A stretch of DNA of 64,000 nucleotides from Aspidiotus rigidus (Eukaryota > Arthropoda > Insecta > Hemiptera > Diaspididae), in NCBI GenBank assembly GCA_035079385.1, contig JAVHKY010000029.1, positions 11,656,001 to 11,720,000 on the forward strand, written 5' to 3'. This document shows, piece by piece, positions 1-10,640 of this stretch. How positions within the stretch are numbered: position 1 is the first letter of the stretch; the number at the start of each line of letters is the position of its first letter. Below the pieces are notes generated by a model. It ran no database searches. It was not told where the DNA came from and was given only the letters and a program-made list of their open reading frames with translations. The position numbers were made by a program, and so were the translations under genes.

Positions 1-204
1 TATAAGAGTTTTAAAAAGTACTATAGATTTTTTGAAGTTATGAGTAACTGCTCGCTCAAGGATTAACAGAATCAGATGAGGGGCAGGGGGGGAAATGACT
101 GCGTCCTAGGAAAATCTACTTTTATACTCGCTTTTAATTGCTTGATTTCAACCTTTACGCTTTTCGTAATCCAAAAGAAGAGAACAAGTTGTTGATGCTT
201 GACC

Positions 205-1135
205 TCTTAATAAATGGTCGGAAGGCAGGGTGTCGTGCCTGGTCCAGAAAATTATTGAAATTCGTAGAAAAAATTACACTTAATACATTGAAACTTCAAG
301 ACAAGGGTTTTGAACCAATTAGTGAAATTGAAAAATTATTAACATAATTAAGATATATAATATAAGAAAATTTTCTTAGCAAAACATATTTGTTACAAAT
401 ACTAAAAAATTGTAGGATAATTAAAATATGGTAAAAATAATAAAATAATGAAATGGTCGGAAGACAGGGTGTCCACTGGCTCAGAAAATTATTGAAACTC
501 GTTGAAAAAGTCGTACTTAATGCAGCGGACCTTCCAGACAATGGTTTTGAGCCGATCAAGAAATTAAAATTATCATAACTAAGATTATAAATAAGAAAAT
601 TCTGTTAGGAAAATATATATCTATCATATTAAAAATGTTTGATTCATTAAAATATGGTAAAATAATAAAATAATGAAATGGTCGGAAGACAGGGTGTCCA
701 CTGGCTCAGAAAATTATTGAAACTCGTTGAAAAAGTTGCACTTAATCCTTCCAGACAATGGTTTTGAGCCGATTAAGAAATTAAAATTATCATAACTAAG
801 ATTATAAATAAGAAAATTTTCTAAGGAAAAAATATCTATCATATTAAAAATGTTTGATTCATTAAAATATGGTAAAAAAATAAAATAAGAAAATGGTCGG
901 AAGACAGGGTGTCCTGTGGCCCAGAAAATTATTGTAACTCCTTGAAAAAGTCGCACTTAATGCACCGGACCTTCCAGACAACGGTTCTGAGCCGATAAAA
1001 GAAATCAAAATTATCATCATAATTGAGATTATAAATACGCGTAAGAAAATTTTCTTAGTAAAATAAATCTATCATATTGGAAATTTTTGATTCATTAAAG
1101 TAGGTTAAAAAGAATGAAATAATGATTGATTTTAT
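205..1135. repeat. Tandem repeat, four units of about 215-240 bp
   Basis: Four successive copies of one unit are visible, anchored by the motif aaatggtcggaaggcaggg or aaatggtcggaagacaggg at about 212, 451, 676 and 891. Each copy continues with cagaaaattattgaaactcg, then ttgagccgat, and ends in an AT-rich tail that includes gattcattaaaatatgg. The periods fall from 238 to 225 to 215 bp because of small indels. The first unit is the most diverged. Short open frames on both strands run through it but break at different points in each unit, so I do not treat it as coding. I do not recognise the family. Confidence 0.85.
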
Positions 1136-1154
1136 TTTTATAAATAATCCTAAT

Positions 1155-1364
1155 CAGGCGCGGATCCACGGGGGGGGGGGGGGGGAAATAGGAGAATCCC
1201 CCCCCCCAAAAAAAAAAAATAAATAAATAAATAAATAAATAAAAAATAAAAAAATAAAAAACAAAAAATCTGTAGTTTCGAAGAAAATGTAAAAAAAAAA
1301 AAAGTCCTTCAGATTTTTTTTTTATTATTTCTCCCCCAAAAATGATCGTCTGGATCTGCGCCTG
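1155..1364. mobile_element. Small hAT-like MITE with short terminal inverted repeats
   Basis: The left end reads CAGGCGCGGATCCA and the right end TGGATCTGCGCCTG, which are reverse complements with one mismatch. The pentamer CTAAT lies directly outside both ends (1150-1154 and 1365-1369), as expected for a target-site duplication. The 210-bp interior has no coding potential. It holds a long G run, a C run, a TAAA microsatellite and A/T runs. Ends beginning CAG and finishing CTG are usual for hAT-type non-autonomous elements. The hAT assignment is inference, because the duplication is only clearly 5 bp rather than 8. Confidence 0.6.
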
Positions 1365-1479
1365 CTAATAATCTTCGATCAATAGGTCAGAAAGTGCCAA
1401 AAGGACAAAGAAAACGTTCGCGTTCGTTATTTATATAAGAACTTCGTTATACAGAAATTACATTTATGTGCATGCATTA

Positions 1480-1674
1480 TGCTGAATGTGTCACATCAAA
1501 ACCGCTTTATCGATCTCATCGTACTCGCGCAAGGCCTTCGTTTTTTTTCCCTTCTGTAGCAGCTTCATGAGCTTCCAAAATTGACTCTTTATGCTTTATT
1601 ATAGTCGATAATGAACTGGCAGTATACTTGCTTGCAATGTCTTTTTCCTTCATGCCACTAATCGGAAATTTCAT
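1480..1674 (-). pseudogene. Relic of a Tigger/pogo (CENP-B-type) transposase N-terminus
   Basis: Reading the minus strand from 1674, the translation contains MKEKDIASKYT, then SSLSTIIKHKESILEA, followed after a one-base frameshift near 1520 by REYDEIDKAVL. This order matches the N-terminal CENP-B-like helix-turn-helix of Tigger/pogo transposases: a 'k..diA..y', then an 'stlStIlknk..Ile' helix, then a 'y.evDeAvL.W' segment. The frame shifts once and then hits a stop, and no DDE catalytic part follows, so this is a dead fragment. It lies 0.1 kb from the MITE at 1155-1364, which has unrelated ends. Confidence 0.55.
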
Positions 1675-1689
1675 CTGACAGGATTAGGG

Positions 1690-4600
1690 GAATAAAACGA
1701 CAACTAAGACTAAGCAATTCTAAACATTACTGACCTATTACGACCAGATGGACGAGAATTCCCACCCTTATAGCCAATATTCATGTAGGTTGCAAGCAAA
1801 GATTGTCAAGAAAAACTTGTATGTTCCAAGTTTTGCAGTACAATTTAAGCTTCTGCATAATAAAAAAATTAGTTATAATAGACGATTTCGTTATACAGAA
1901 AGAAGTCAACCTCGTGAAGAAAATAAGCGTCCCGGGCTGAAATTTTCACGGGGCCCCTTCCCTTCGAAATCGTATTTTTTTTCTACGGTCAAATGGGGGA
2001 AAAATTCGGGCCTTTTACAAATATCAGGCTCTCCAGAAAGTCCGGGCAGACCTGAAGGATGTTCCATTGCATTTCAACAAATTTTGCAAAACGAGCCGAC
2101 GGTGAGTTGAGTAGACGCTTGACTGGCAAAATTCTTACTTCAAGTTGCCTGCATTGTTAAATCAGTTTTCGCACAAAGTGAGGGAAATTTTGAAGGTTAC
2201 AGAAAAACCAGACGGTTTGTACAGTTTTACCTCTATATTCGATTAAACTGTAATCCCTCGATAAGTAGATTCCTTGTATGGGAGAAAACGGTTTTTGTTA
2301 TTCATTTATTAGAATTTTACCGAAAGGATTCACTCATGTCGTTGAAAATGGCTTTTTGGTGCTTGTAATGTCTCTCTTCACAAATCTCGGTACTTAATTA
2401 TTGATAATTGAATAAATTTTACCCATACATTCCATAATATCAAATTTATTCCAATGAGGGGCGTGAATATGGCTACAGATAGGGTCGTTTTAGAGTTCAA
2501 AACACTAAAAAAATATTTGAAAAATTCTCTTCTGCTCCATACTTGATTAGTTACAGCTTCGTGTTGTGTCGCTACCTGCAGAATTGTACACTCGGGAATT
2601 TTCCAGTACCTAGTGCCCTACTTATACCTCACCATACTCAATCTGAGCCACAACTAAAAATACAGGCTTATCCAGAAAAAGGCCCCAACGATCACCCAAA
2701 ATGCTAGATCTTCGTAATCTGCAAATAACAGCGATCGAAGAGTCCTTTTCTCAAACATTCACTATACATATAATGTGATTGAGTCTTCTGCGATGTAAGT
2801 TACATGAAAAGACAGAGTACAAAGGGTATTTGTAGGGACAACCTGATTCACTACAGGCGAAGTCAATTTACGAGGAGTGGTAGCTCGTTCAAGTACCTTT
2901 ATCTCATCCTCAAACATCGTATCTGATATTGCTTACTTTCGAGATTGTTGTAAAACTGTTCTTTATCCGTGGAAGATTAACATCATCCGAAATATCTTCA
3001 TTTTCTATATAGAAAGAAATACAACGCAACGTCAGGATTAAAAGTTCCTCGTATCGCTACGACAGGGTGTGACGAACGCGTTTCAGGAAGGGGGTGTACC
3101 ACCTTATAGATATCGAACCCGTTGAAAAACCTCCCTCCGCTGATGTACACGAGTGGTGTATACACGTATAAGAGGAATTAGCATTCAGAGTTTGCCGTGC
3201 GATCAATATCATCGCGTCCAAAAAAAGTAAAAGTATCATTTGTCAAGCGCGTATACATAAACTGACGCCCTCGTATATATTTTTCGCTCTTCGTCGTCCT
3301 CGTCGTCGTCGGATTATTATTTTTTGCGCTTCTCGTCCCAGAAAATAAAGGCCGCCGTCGTCCGATCGAAAAACATCGACACGGACGTATTTATATACGA
3401 GCAACTATCTGCATTCGTATTATACTTGTACGGTATAAGTTACACAGACTGAACTTATTGTCTATTAATGACATTCCAGTACAAAGGGAAGGGTCGAAAG
3501 TGGCGCCTGCAGGTATGTGTTATGTCCACATAATATACAGCGAGGAGAAAAAGCGGCATCGTTTATACTCGAACGCACACAAATGCTGTCTCGCGGAGTA
3601 AGTACACACGAACACGTTGAATATTGTGATTCGTAGAGGCAGGCGCTTGTTTGAGATATGGGAGCGAGCGAGAAAGGAGAAGAAAAAAAAAAAGCTATAT
3701 AGGTAATTAACATTCAACGCATTCACTGTTCGTCGAGTTCTTGTCACCAAGTTTCCTCTCTGTCTCTCTCTTTCTGGCAGCTCTTTTTCCCTCTTTCTTA
3801 TACATTTTCGAAGGAATATATAGCAGAAAGAAAGATGATAATATAAAGAAAACTAGTATGTCGCCTCTGAGAAGGAGGTAGCCGAAGCTCTCCGCTAGTT
3901 ATGGCGGTTTTTTCTTCTTCTCCTCCGGTTCGGAAACTTATAAAACATGTACATGTTGAATCGAACAATTATTCCAAATAATGGTGTTTATTTACATAAA
4001 ACAAGAGGCGGCGTTTTTTGAAATCCGTAATCGAAATAGATATATTTTATAGAAATCGATTTTTTTCCCTATCTCGTTTCGTGTATACGATTCGAGTACA
4101 CGGTACCTTGTACCCCATAAACGACTATATAGGATGAAAAATATTTTCGGAAATCGTTTTTCGTGAAAAGAAGAGAAAAAAAAAAAAAAAATTTAATGAA
4201 CGGTGGTTTCCTGTGTGCACAACGATATATATACCAAACAAACGAGTAACTAATAGTAATAATATAATTATGAAAACATTCGAGCCGCTGGTCAGTGACC
4301 AGCGAGTTCGCCTTTGAAATACGCGCCGAAATTTATTGTATCGCGTTAAATGTGAAATTTTTTCCTTCAAGACGTTCGTGTAAGAATTGACGACGTCCCC
4401 TCCGCTCGCCGTCTCTTATTTCTGAATGTAATTCTGTACGAATCTATAACGAGCCACATTTATAATTGGGACAGCTATTCTGTATCCCATCATCGTCTAT
4501 ACATCCCGAAGACCAAGGCTCGTAACTCTAGTGTCATTCGAAACTATCCGGATATATATTCGTAAAATTACAAACGGTTTCCGTATTTTTGTTTTTTTTA

Positions 4601-5780
4601 TTTCAAAATCGTATACCGCGATGGCGGTATACTCGAACGCGTTAATGAATGTGCGCATTGATAAATGAGCTTCGTTCGAGACTCTCACTTTTCGGACAAT
4701 CGTCACCCGCAATTGAGAGTAAAAAAATTCTTTCATCCTTCGACTAACAGAATGTTACCTCGAAAAACAACAAGGTTTTACTAACGTTTTGAACGTTCAT
4801 TCATGAACGAGTTCGGGTACGTCGAGGATGGAAGGTGTCCGTGTCGCAGGTATATAGACCGATTTTCGACACTTTTTCATCCAGAATTGATGAGTCAAAA
4901 AGGTAGACTGCGGAGACAATACGTACACGGAAATGTCAAGACTGAGCAGAACTCCCCAGACCGCAGATTAAAGATTTTATCGCCGAAGTGTACGCAGGTG
5001 GCAAAAGATTTATAACCTTCTAAACGGCGGAAGAAAGTCCAGTAGCTGGAAATTCATTGATTTCGTTTTCGGAAATTGAAAGGATTAAAATGGTGGTGGT
5101 CGCACAAAGATCGGCGCGGCGAATCTAATTATTAAAAATCGTTTCTTCGAAATCATCTTTCGAACTGAGTGAGGCGACCTGAATCAACTTACAGCGGCAC
5201 ATCTACTGCGCAGTTTCTCTCTTAAGGGAGTAACTCATGCGACAGGGATGGCAGTATTCTTTCGGTCTGCTGAATTCGCTGGGAACTACCGTTAATCATT
5301 TTCGCCGCCTTCGGGATAGAATAGGAGAATATATTTGCCCTCCCCGTGGAGCATACTGGGCTCAGGATGTCAAAATCGCATATACAGAAACAATCAGCGA
5401 AAATCGTACAGCATTCTAAATGCTGATGAGAAATAATGATAAAATTCCAATTTATTCTCCTTCACATCCGGTCAACCATCCTGCATTTCCTAGCTCTTCC
5501 TTTCGTCTTAATGTCTTGAGAAAAAGAATAAGGACAAACTTTAATCAGGCTTATGAGAAGGCTGACGGACAAAAATCGTTTTGCTCTTATAGATTGAAAA
5601 CGAAACGAACATCTCGAAATCAGTCAACTATTGGAGATAGTCGATAAGCAAGATCGTATATAAGTTTTCTTAAAAATTGTGAGGTTCGTTAGAAGAGGGA
5701 AAATACTGTACGACACGTGAAGGGATACAGCACTCGTACCAAGGTTGAATGTATGCAATTTGTTTCCCTCGAAGTGAATC
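1690..5780. other. No recognisable gene
   Basis: I see no conserved coding segment. A 120-codon open frame at 1748-2110 (+) matches nothing I know and has no supporting context. From about 3,000 to 5,100 the sequence is CpG-containing and apparently single-copy, with many short poly-T or poly-A runs and scattered TAATTA-type words. This is compatible with non-coding regulatory DNA, but that is only inference. Confidence 0.4.
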
Positions 5781-5835
5781 AGTTTGGTCTCCGTAAGTAA
5801 GAAATTTCATGGAATTAATTCGATCCTCTCAAGTT

Positions 5836-5982
5836 ATACTCAAGAGAGTAAAGAATGCAAAATGCAAGATGGTGTTTTAACCGAAAGCGTTTCGTTTTTC
5901 GAAATTGTTTCTACGGTTTTTGCAATTTTCCTTACTCTCGTGAGTAATTTCTGCCTTTCGCATTCTTTACTCTCTTGAGTAT
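5836..5982. repeat. 23-bp perfect inverted repeat bracketing about 100 bp
   Basis: The 23-bp arm at 5836-5858, which starts atactcaagagagtaaa, is exactly reverse-complemented at 5960-5982. The arms continue inward with weaker pairing (gcaaaatgcaaga against gcgaaaggcagaaa). The 101-bp interior is AT-rich, and a 64-codon open frame runs across it without similarity I recognise. It could be a tiny MITE or the stem of a structured transcript. I see no clear target-site duplication. Confidence 0.6.
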
Positions 5983-6018
5983 ATTTTCATTAAGAAATTT
6001 CGCTTAATATTTTTCCTA

Positions 6019-6290
6019 TAAGACACTTGTTAACAGGGAATCTGTTTTATGGGGAGTTTTTTGAGAAATTTGCCGTGCGCCGTCCGGCGAAAAATTTGGA
6101 AAAATTTCGACTCCTATTGTATAATATAGCTTGGAGGATGAAATTTTTCCAAGTCCTCTCCTCATCATATATGGCTCGAGAGTCGAAATTTTTAAAGTTC
6201 CCCTCCTATAGCTTGAGAGTCGAGAAAAATTTAGACTCTCGAACTATATTATATTTTAAATGGAGGTTTACCTAAAAAAATTTCCAAAAT
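6019..6290 (+). repeat. Copy of a dispersed repeat (TTTGCCGTGCGCC family)
   Basis: This stretch shares an ordered set of words with 31742-32040: a 'ggaa.c.tgtt.tg.ggag' start, then gaaaaatttgccgtgcgcc, then alternating aaaattt, caagt(t)ccc and ctcgagagtcgaaattt segments. Weaker relatives occur at 9776-9950, 10480-10620 and 32140-32190. It has no open frame of interest. The family is unknown to me and looks like an old non-autonomous element. Confidence 0.6.
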
Positions 6291-6299
6291 TGAGATTCC

Positions 6300-8690
6300 T
6301 GGGGGCACAATTGTTCTAGGGACTGAAAAAAAAAATCTCAACGATCGACTTACATTCTCTGTCGTGACATCAGCAGGATCTTCAGAGGAATTTTCCACCT
6401 AAATCTGAAAAATTCTGAACTTCCATTCCAATCAAAAAGAATTCAAGTTTCAATCTTTACATGAGGAAGGGTCAGCCTGCGTTTGGGTCGCGAATTCACG
6501 AGGAACTTGAATTTTTTCACAGAAAGACCAATAAAAATTTTCAGTTCAATTCGTCCGAAGGGAACTTGGATAAATTTTGTGGCAAGCATCTCATGAAGAA
6601 AGCAACAACACACACGTACGAGATGTAGGAGATCCTTAGCCTCTGTCCAACAATGCATCTGTATGTATGCTCCACTACAAAAAGAACAGCAGCATCATGC
6701 AGAACGCTTCCAAGGGAGGCTCCAGGCTTATCCTGATCACGACGACCTCCTCTGTGCGTGGATTTGTAGACTATCCGGTAATACCTTCATCAAGCTCGTA
6801 TTTGTTCCGTGCCGACGAGGTCTTTCCGTCAGACAATGAAATATTCGTCGACAATGACGACGGTTTCCGAAAAGAACAAGTTGTATATCTGGAACAGTTG
6901 CCTCTCTGCTCGATCATTTTCTCTGGGTCAGCTTATATTTTCCAAATCTGTCACTTACGGTTTGAAGATGTGTCCTACTTTGTACTGATTTGGGTTACAC
7001 CATTCTGCTTCTTCCTAAGTCTGAGTGCGAACGATGAAGTCTTGTTTGTAAAAGGAAAGGTATCCTCAAACTCACTCATGAAAACTTTTCACCGTTCAGA
7101 AGACAAAAAAGCGAAGTGAATTCATCGCAGAGGCTTAAAAAAGTTCAAGCTCTGAGCTCTAAAAAGAGAAAAAGACTTCACCCACTTGTATTAAATATCA
7201 TTTTTGTACTTGTTGGCTAAAGGCTGCTTTCAACGCGATCTCAATACTTTTATAGACCGTTGGAGTAAGATCAATTTGCTACCTGTTTACGTTAAACGTA
7301 ATTAACTGCGTAAATCATGAAATCACGCGAACACCTATTTCAAACTCGTTACGATTATATCCAAAGTTTCCTTCATTCTATATCTATACATACGATTGTT
7401 TGTTACATTTCTTCTTACGCAGAAATTCTTAAACTATCAGCTGTAGCAATCCCACGCTCTTTACTTTTAGTAATGATTTGATCCTGACACAATTTTTCCT
7501 TACTCGAATCTCATTCAGTTTTTCAAAAAAAGATTATTTTCTGTATCATCTTTCTGTATATCAGCATAATATTATGTTTGGCCTCTATTCCATGGCCTCT
7601 TTAAAGAAAATCAGTCGAATATTTTTTATTTTCATTTTTTTTTTTTTTTTTCAAGTTATCTCTTATTCAGTCATATATACGAGTAAGTTCTTGAAACCTC
7701 ATTTTTTCTTAATACAAAGTACAACTCATTGACGTAGATGTATTACATCGATCAAGAAAAATGGTTCTTTCGAACAAATGACGTATCGTCAGACGTACGT
7801 ACAAGGAACTGTATAAGAAACTATTGATTGTACGCACGTCAATTTCCTCGTCGGTGGATTGACGTAAGATACCTAAAAAATAAAATAACTTCGAGAAAAA
7901 GTATGTTATAACATCGCTGAATGTTTTCATAAGCAATAATTTTTACTTCCTATTATTGTTTGGTGATTATGGGCTACATTTAATCAATCGAAAGGAACGC
8001 ATTTGAAATTTCGATAAAAAACCTATTTGTACAACTCGACTAAAATTCACTTTCAAATAAAATCGTATCTGACACTACGTCAGCTACATGTAAAAAAGAG
8101 AAGATGGTGAGCCTTCAAAAGAAAAGTAGGAGTCATTTTTAGGATCCAAAGCCTGAAGGTGTTACGTCTTCAGTTTAACCTTGGAAATCGGAATTGTTAA
8201 TTCATACAAATAAACGCTTAGATCATAGAAATTTATTTACGGTTGAATTTCATTTATTCATGGTCACATTATAATTTTCACTCATAAACATGTTGAAACG
8301 GTTTTGATTGAACAGTAATTTACTGACAGTATAGCAACGGCTGTGATATTGAAGTGGCGGCGGGGGGTTCTCTCTATATTATGTAGAAAAACGGTCTTCT
8401 TGAAAGTCAGTGGCGTAGCCATTAAATTTCTTGGTCCATGACTTTTCCACTGGTGAGAATGGGTTTGAACACTTTTTTGTGGTCGAAAATGAAGAGGGTG
8501 GGCTTTCTGAATTTGAAAGATCTGTTTGAATATCACGAGGAGACGATTAACGCTCGTGGACAAATAAATATCTTTTCTATAGGCGGATTGTCTATCCAAT
8601 AGTCCAAAAGTTCCAGAAGAAGAGAATACGGAGTGCGTCAATAGTGGAAGGCTATTAGAGGTTCGAGAGGAAAGGAAGCCTCTCACATAC
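6300..8690. other. No recognisable gene; one unassigned 150-codon open frame
   Basis: The only long frame is at 6667-7119 (+, ATG start, 150 codons). It carries a hydrophobic stretch near residues 100-125 and a basic C-terminus. I recognise no domain, and I see neither a promoter nor splice context. The reverse strand of the same interval is also moderately open, as often happens in decayed transposon DNA. A 134-codon frame at 8282-8686 (-) crosses the word CAGTGGCGTAGCC at 8408-8420. That word is typical of some hAT transposon ends, but I found no partner end nearby. Confidence 0.25.
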
Positions 8691-8699
8691 TTGCATAGT

Positions 8700-9560
8700 T
8701 CCTGAATAAGCAGCGACCGGCGACCCTGGTCTAGACATTACCTAGTTGAATCTAAGTGAAGTCGTACGATTGGCAAAGAATGCACTTCTTTATGATTCAA
8801 ATCTAAAGGAATTGACTATCCTCAAGATATACCATGCAGGTCTGTTTTTCTATCTTGGAGTCAAAACTTCTGAAGAAAATGAGTATAAATACTAAACCAA
8901 GTATCTTCAAGTTCCAAAAGCGAAGGCTACTTCTATCCAACACACAGGTGATCTGCTTGTCAATTCTGTAGTCCCTCATGAAAAGTTGAAAGAATTTTTC
9001 ATCTGCTTGATATTTGCAAGTGATTTTCCCAAAGAGGAAGGCATCCCTATCGGTTCCCCTCAGGGTTCCTTCATTTCATAGGAATTCATATCCAAATTTA
9101 AACTATACTTGATCTTTTCACTTCGGGTCAATTGCTGGTTCAGGTATGTAGAAGACGCGATGTTCTGGGTTTCTCCTGTATCTGAATATACAATACTATT
9201 CCATAAAACTTACTTTGAAAGTCGGAGAATCCTCTGAAAATTGCATCGGCTTGGGTCTCTATAGGTATCTACTGAAAAGATACTTCGAGCGATATTAAAG
9301 TCTTATTGTCATTTTCGGCTTGTTACCCACAAGATTGCTACGTTTGATAGCTTGATCCACCGACTGACCCACTAGTCCGCTTTCCACACGGAGTTAATGA
9401 CCATAAAACACTTGACCAGAATGGACGAGATCAATTCGGATATCGATCTCACGGTTCGTAGGAAAATCACTACCACCTTTCTCTCTCGCGAACTAAACCG
9501 TGGCTAGGCTCTCATTTCTGGTGAAATTTTCCCTACAGTTAGACCGGGTCCAGCGTTGTA
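8700..9560 (+). pseudogene. Decayed Penelope-like reverse transcriptase fragment (family B)
   Basis: Conceptual translation gives EGIPIGSPQGSF, then after an in-frame TAG a segment with EFISKFK, then WFRYVEDAMFWVSP. This is the reverse-transcriptase core of Penelope-like elements, in which RYVDD is the catalytic motif; here the first aspartate reads as glutamate. Further on, at about 9400-9475, comes a segment with DIDLTVRRKI. It matches in order the intact-looking reverse transcriptase at 59640-60575 (minus), which has GIPIGSPLGS, RYVDDV and DIDLMVRRKI. Several frameshifts and stops make it a pseudogene. No GIY-YIG nuclease part is recognisable. Confidence 0.7.
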
Positions 9561-9699
9561 AGTTGCCAGGCCTTAGCCAATATTGATATGCTTAGCAATC
9601 TGTAAATTTAATTATCTGTACTATACCTTAGTATAGACGATGAAATATCCACCATTTTGTACGAGACGGAACAGTAAACATCTCCTGAAGCCTCTCTCT

Positions 9700-9950
9700 G
9701 AAGTTGATCTAGCCTAGAAAAATTTCTATAATCCAACGTAGACAAATTCTTCTAACGTCAGTTGATGACGTCATACCCAAGTCCTGTTCTCAAATTCCTC
9801 CCTATAGATAAGTATAGCTCGATGGTCGAAAATATTCCTAGTCTCTCTATAGGCATTTTCCCGAAAATGATGACGTCACAAAAGTCGGATAGCTTGAGAC
9901 CTGAAATTTTGCGAAAGTTCCCTGATCCCTCCTCCTGTCGTACACACATA
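9700..9950. repeat. Left half of a dispersed repeat split by the fold-back MITE
   Basis: It contains two TGACGTCA words (about 9766 and 9872) and the tagctcgatggtcgaaaata and caagtcc phrases of the dispersed family seen at 6019-6290. The right half resumes after the inserted element at 10474-10625 with tcaagtcccctttct, tagctcgagagtc and another TGACGTCATC. Confidence 0.5.
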
Positions 9951-10473
9951 CTAGGTGAGGTCAAAAGATGTTACCAGTTGAATGGAAGTTCGCGTTAAAT
10001 TCACTCTAGTCCAAAAACGCGAATATACTTCAAATCTACGAAATTTGTATTTCCATTCCATCTTCAATTTGCGTCTCTACCCAACCTCTTATGACTTTCC
10101 TGAGCTCAGTTATGGACCAAAATGTGCCAAAAATTGACCAACCTGCCAAAGTTCTCAAAAATTAGAATTTTTTTAAACCTCCATATTTTACTTGATTTGA
10201 AAGTGAAATTTAATTCTGATTCCGAAAAAAATACCTGAATAACCCTATAGTCCGAAAGTGGGGGAATTTTCAATTTTTTATTATGAAAATCTAGGCGATT
10301 TGGTCAATTTTTGGCACATTTTGGTCCATAACTCGGCTCAGAAAAGTTGTACGAAGCTGGGAAGGGATACAAATTTAAGATAAAATTGAGATATAAATTT
10401 TGTAGATTTGAAGTCTGGAGTGAATTCAGTGCAAACTCCCATTTAACTGGTAACTTCTTTTGGCCTCACCCGG
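9951..10473. mobile_element. Fold-back MITE, 523 bp, TA target site
   Basis: The two halves are imperfect reverse complements over more than 200 bp each. The left arm begins ctaggtgaggtcaaaag and the right arm ends cttttggcctcacccgg. Matched inner blocks include ttaccagtt(g/a)aatgg, acttcaaatctac(g)aaa, tatggaccaaaatgtgcc and aaaattgacc. The dinucleotide TA flanks both ends (9949-9950 and 10474-10475), the hallmark of Tc1/mariner-type insertion. No coding region is present, so it would depend on a transposase supplied elsewhere. The element interrupts a dispersed repeat, so it is younger than that repeat. Confidence 0.8.
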
Positions 10474-10640
10474 TATACTTCGGAAAATGGTCAAAATTTC
10501 TTCAAGTCCCCTTTCTATTATCTTATCATATAGCTCGAGAGTCAACATTCTCCCCAAGCCGTAACATAACCTCACTTAGGTTGATGACGTCATCAAAGTC
10601 GGAGGCGCTCGCGGAAATTTCCTGAAATTACGCTTCGAGA
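10474..10640. repeat. Right half of the dispersed repeat interrupted by the fold-back MITE
   Basis: It resumes the caagtcccc, ctcgagagtc and TGACGTCATCAAAGTCGGA phrases of the repeat whose left half is at 9700-9950. The last phrase also resembles the unit of the satellite at 47.5-49.8 kb. Confidence 0.45.

Noticed and set aside
5420..5445. Possible hammerhead ribozyme core (ctgatgag) near 5421
   Set aside because: The required cGAAAc segment and the pairing stems are not present at workable distances.
8408..8420. CAGTGGCGTAGCC, typical of some hAT transposon ends
   Set aside because: I found no inverted partner or target-site duplication within a plausible distance, so no element is called.
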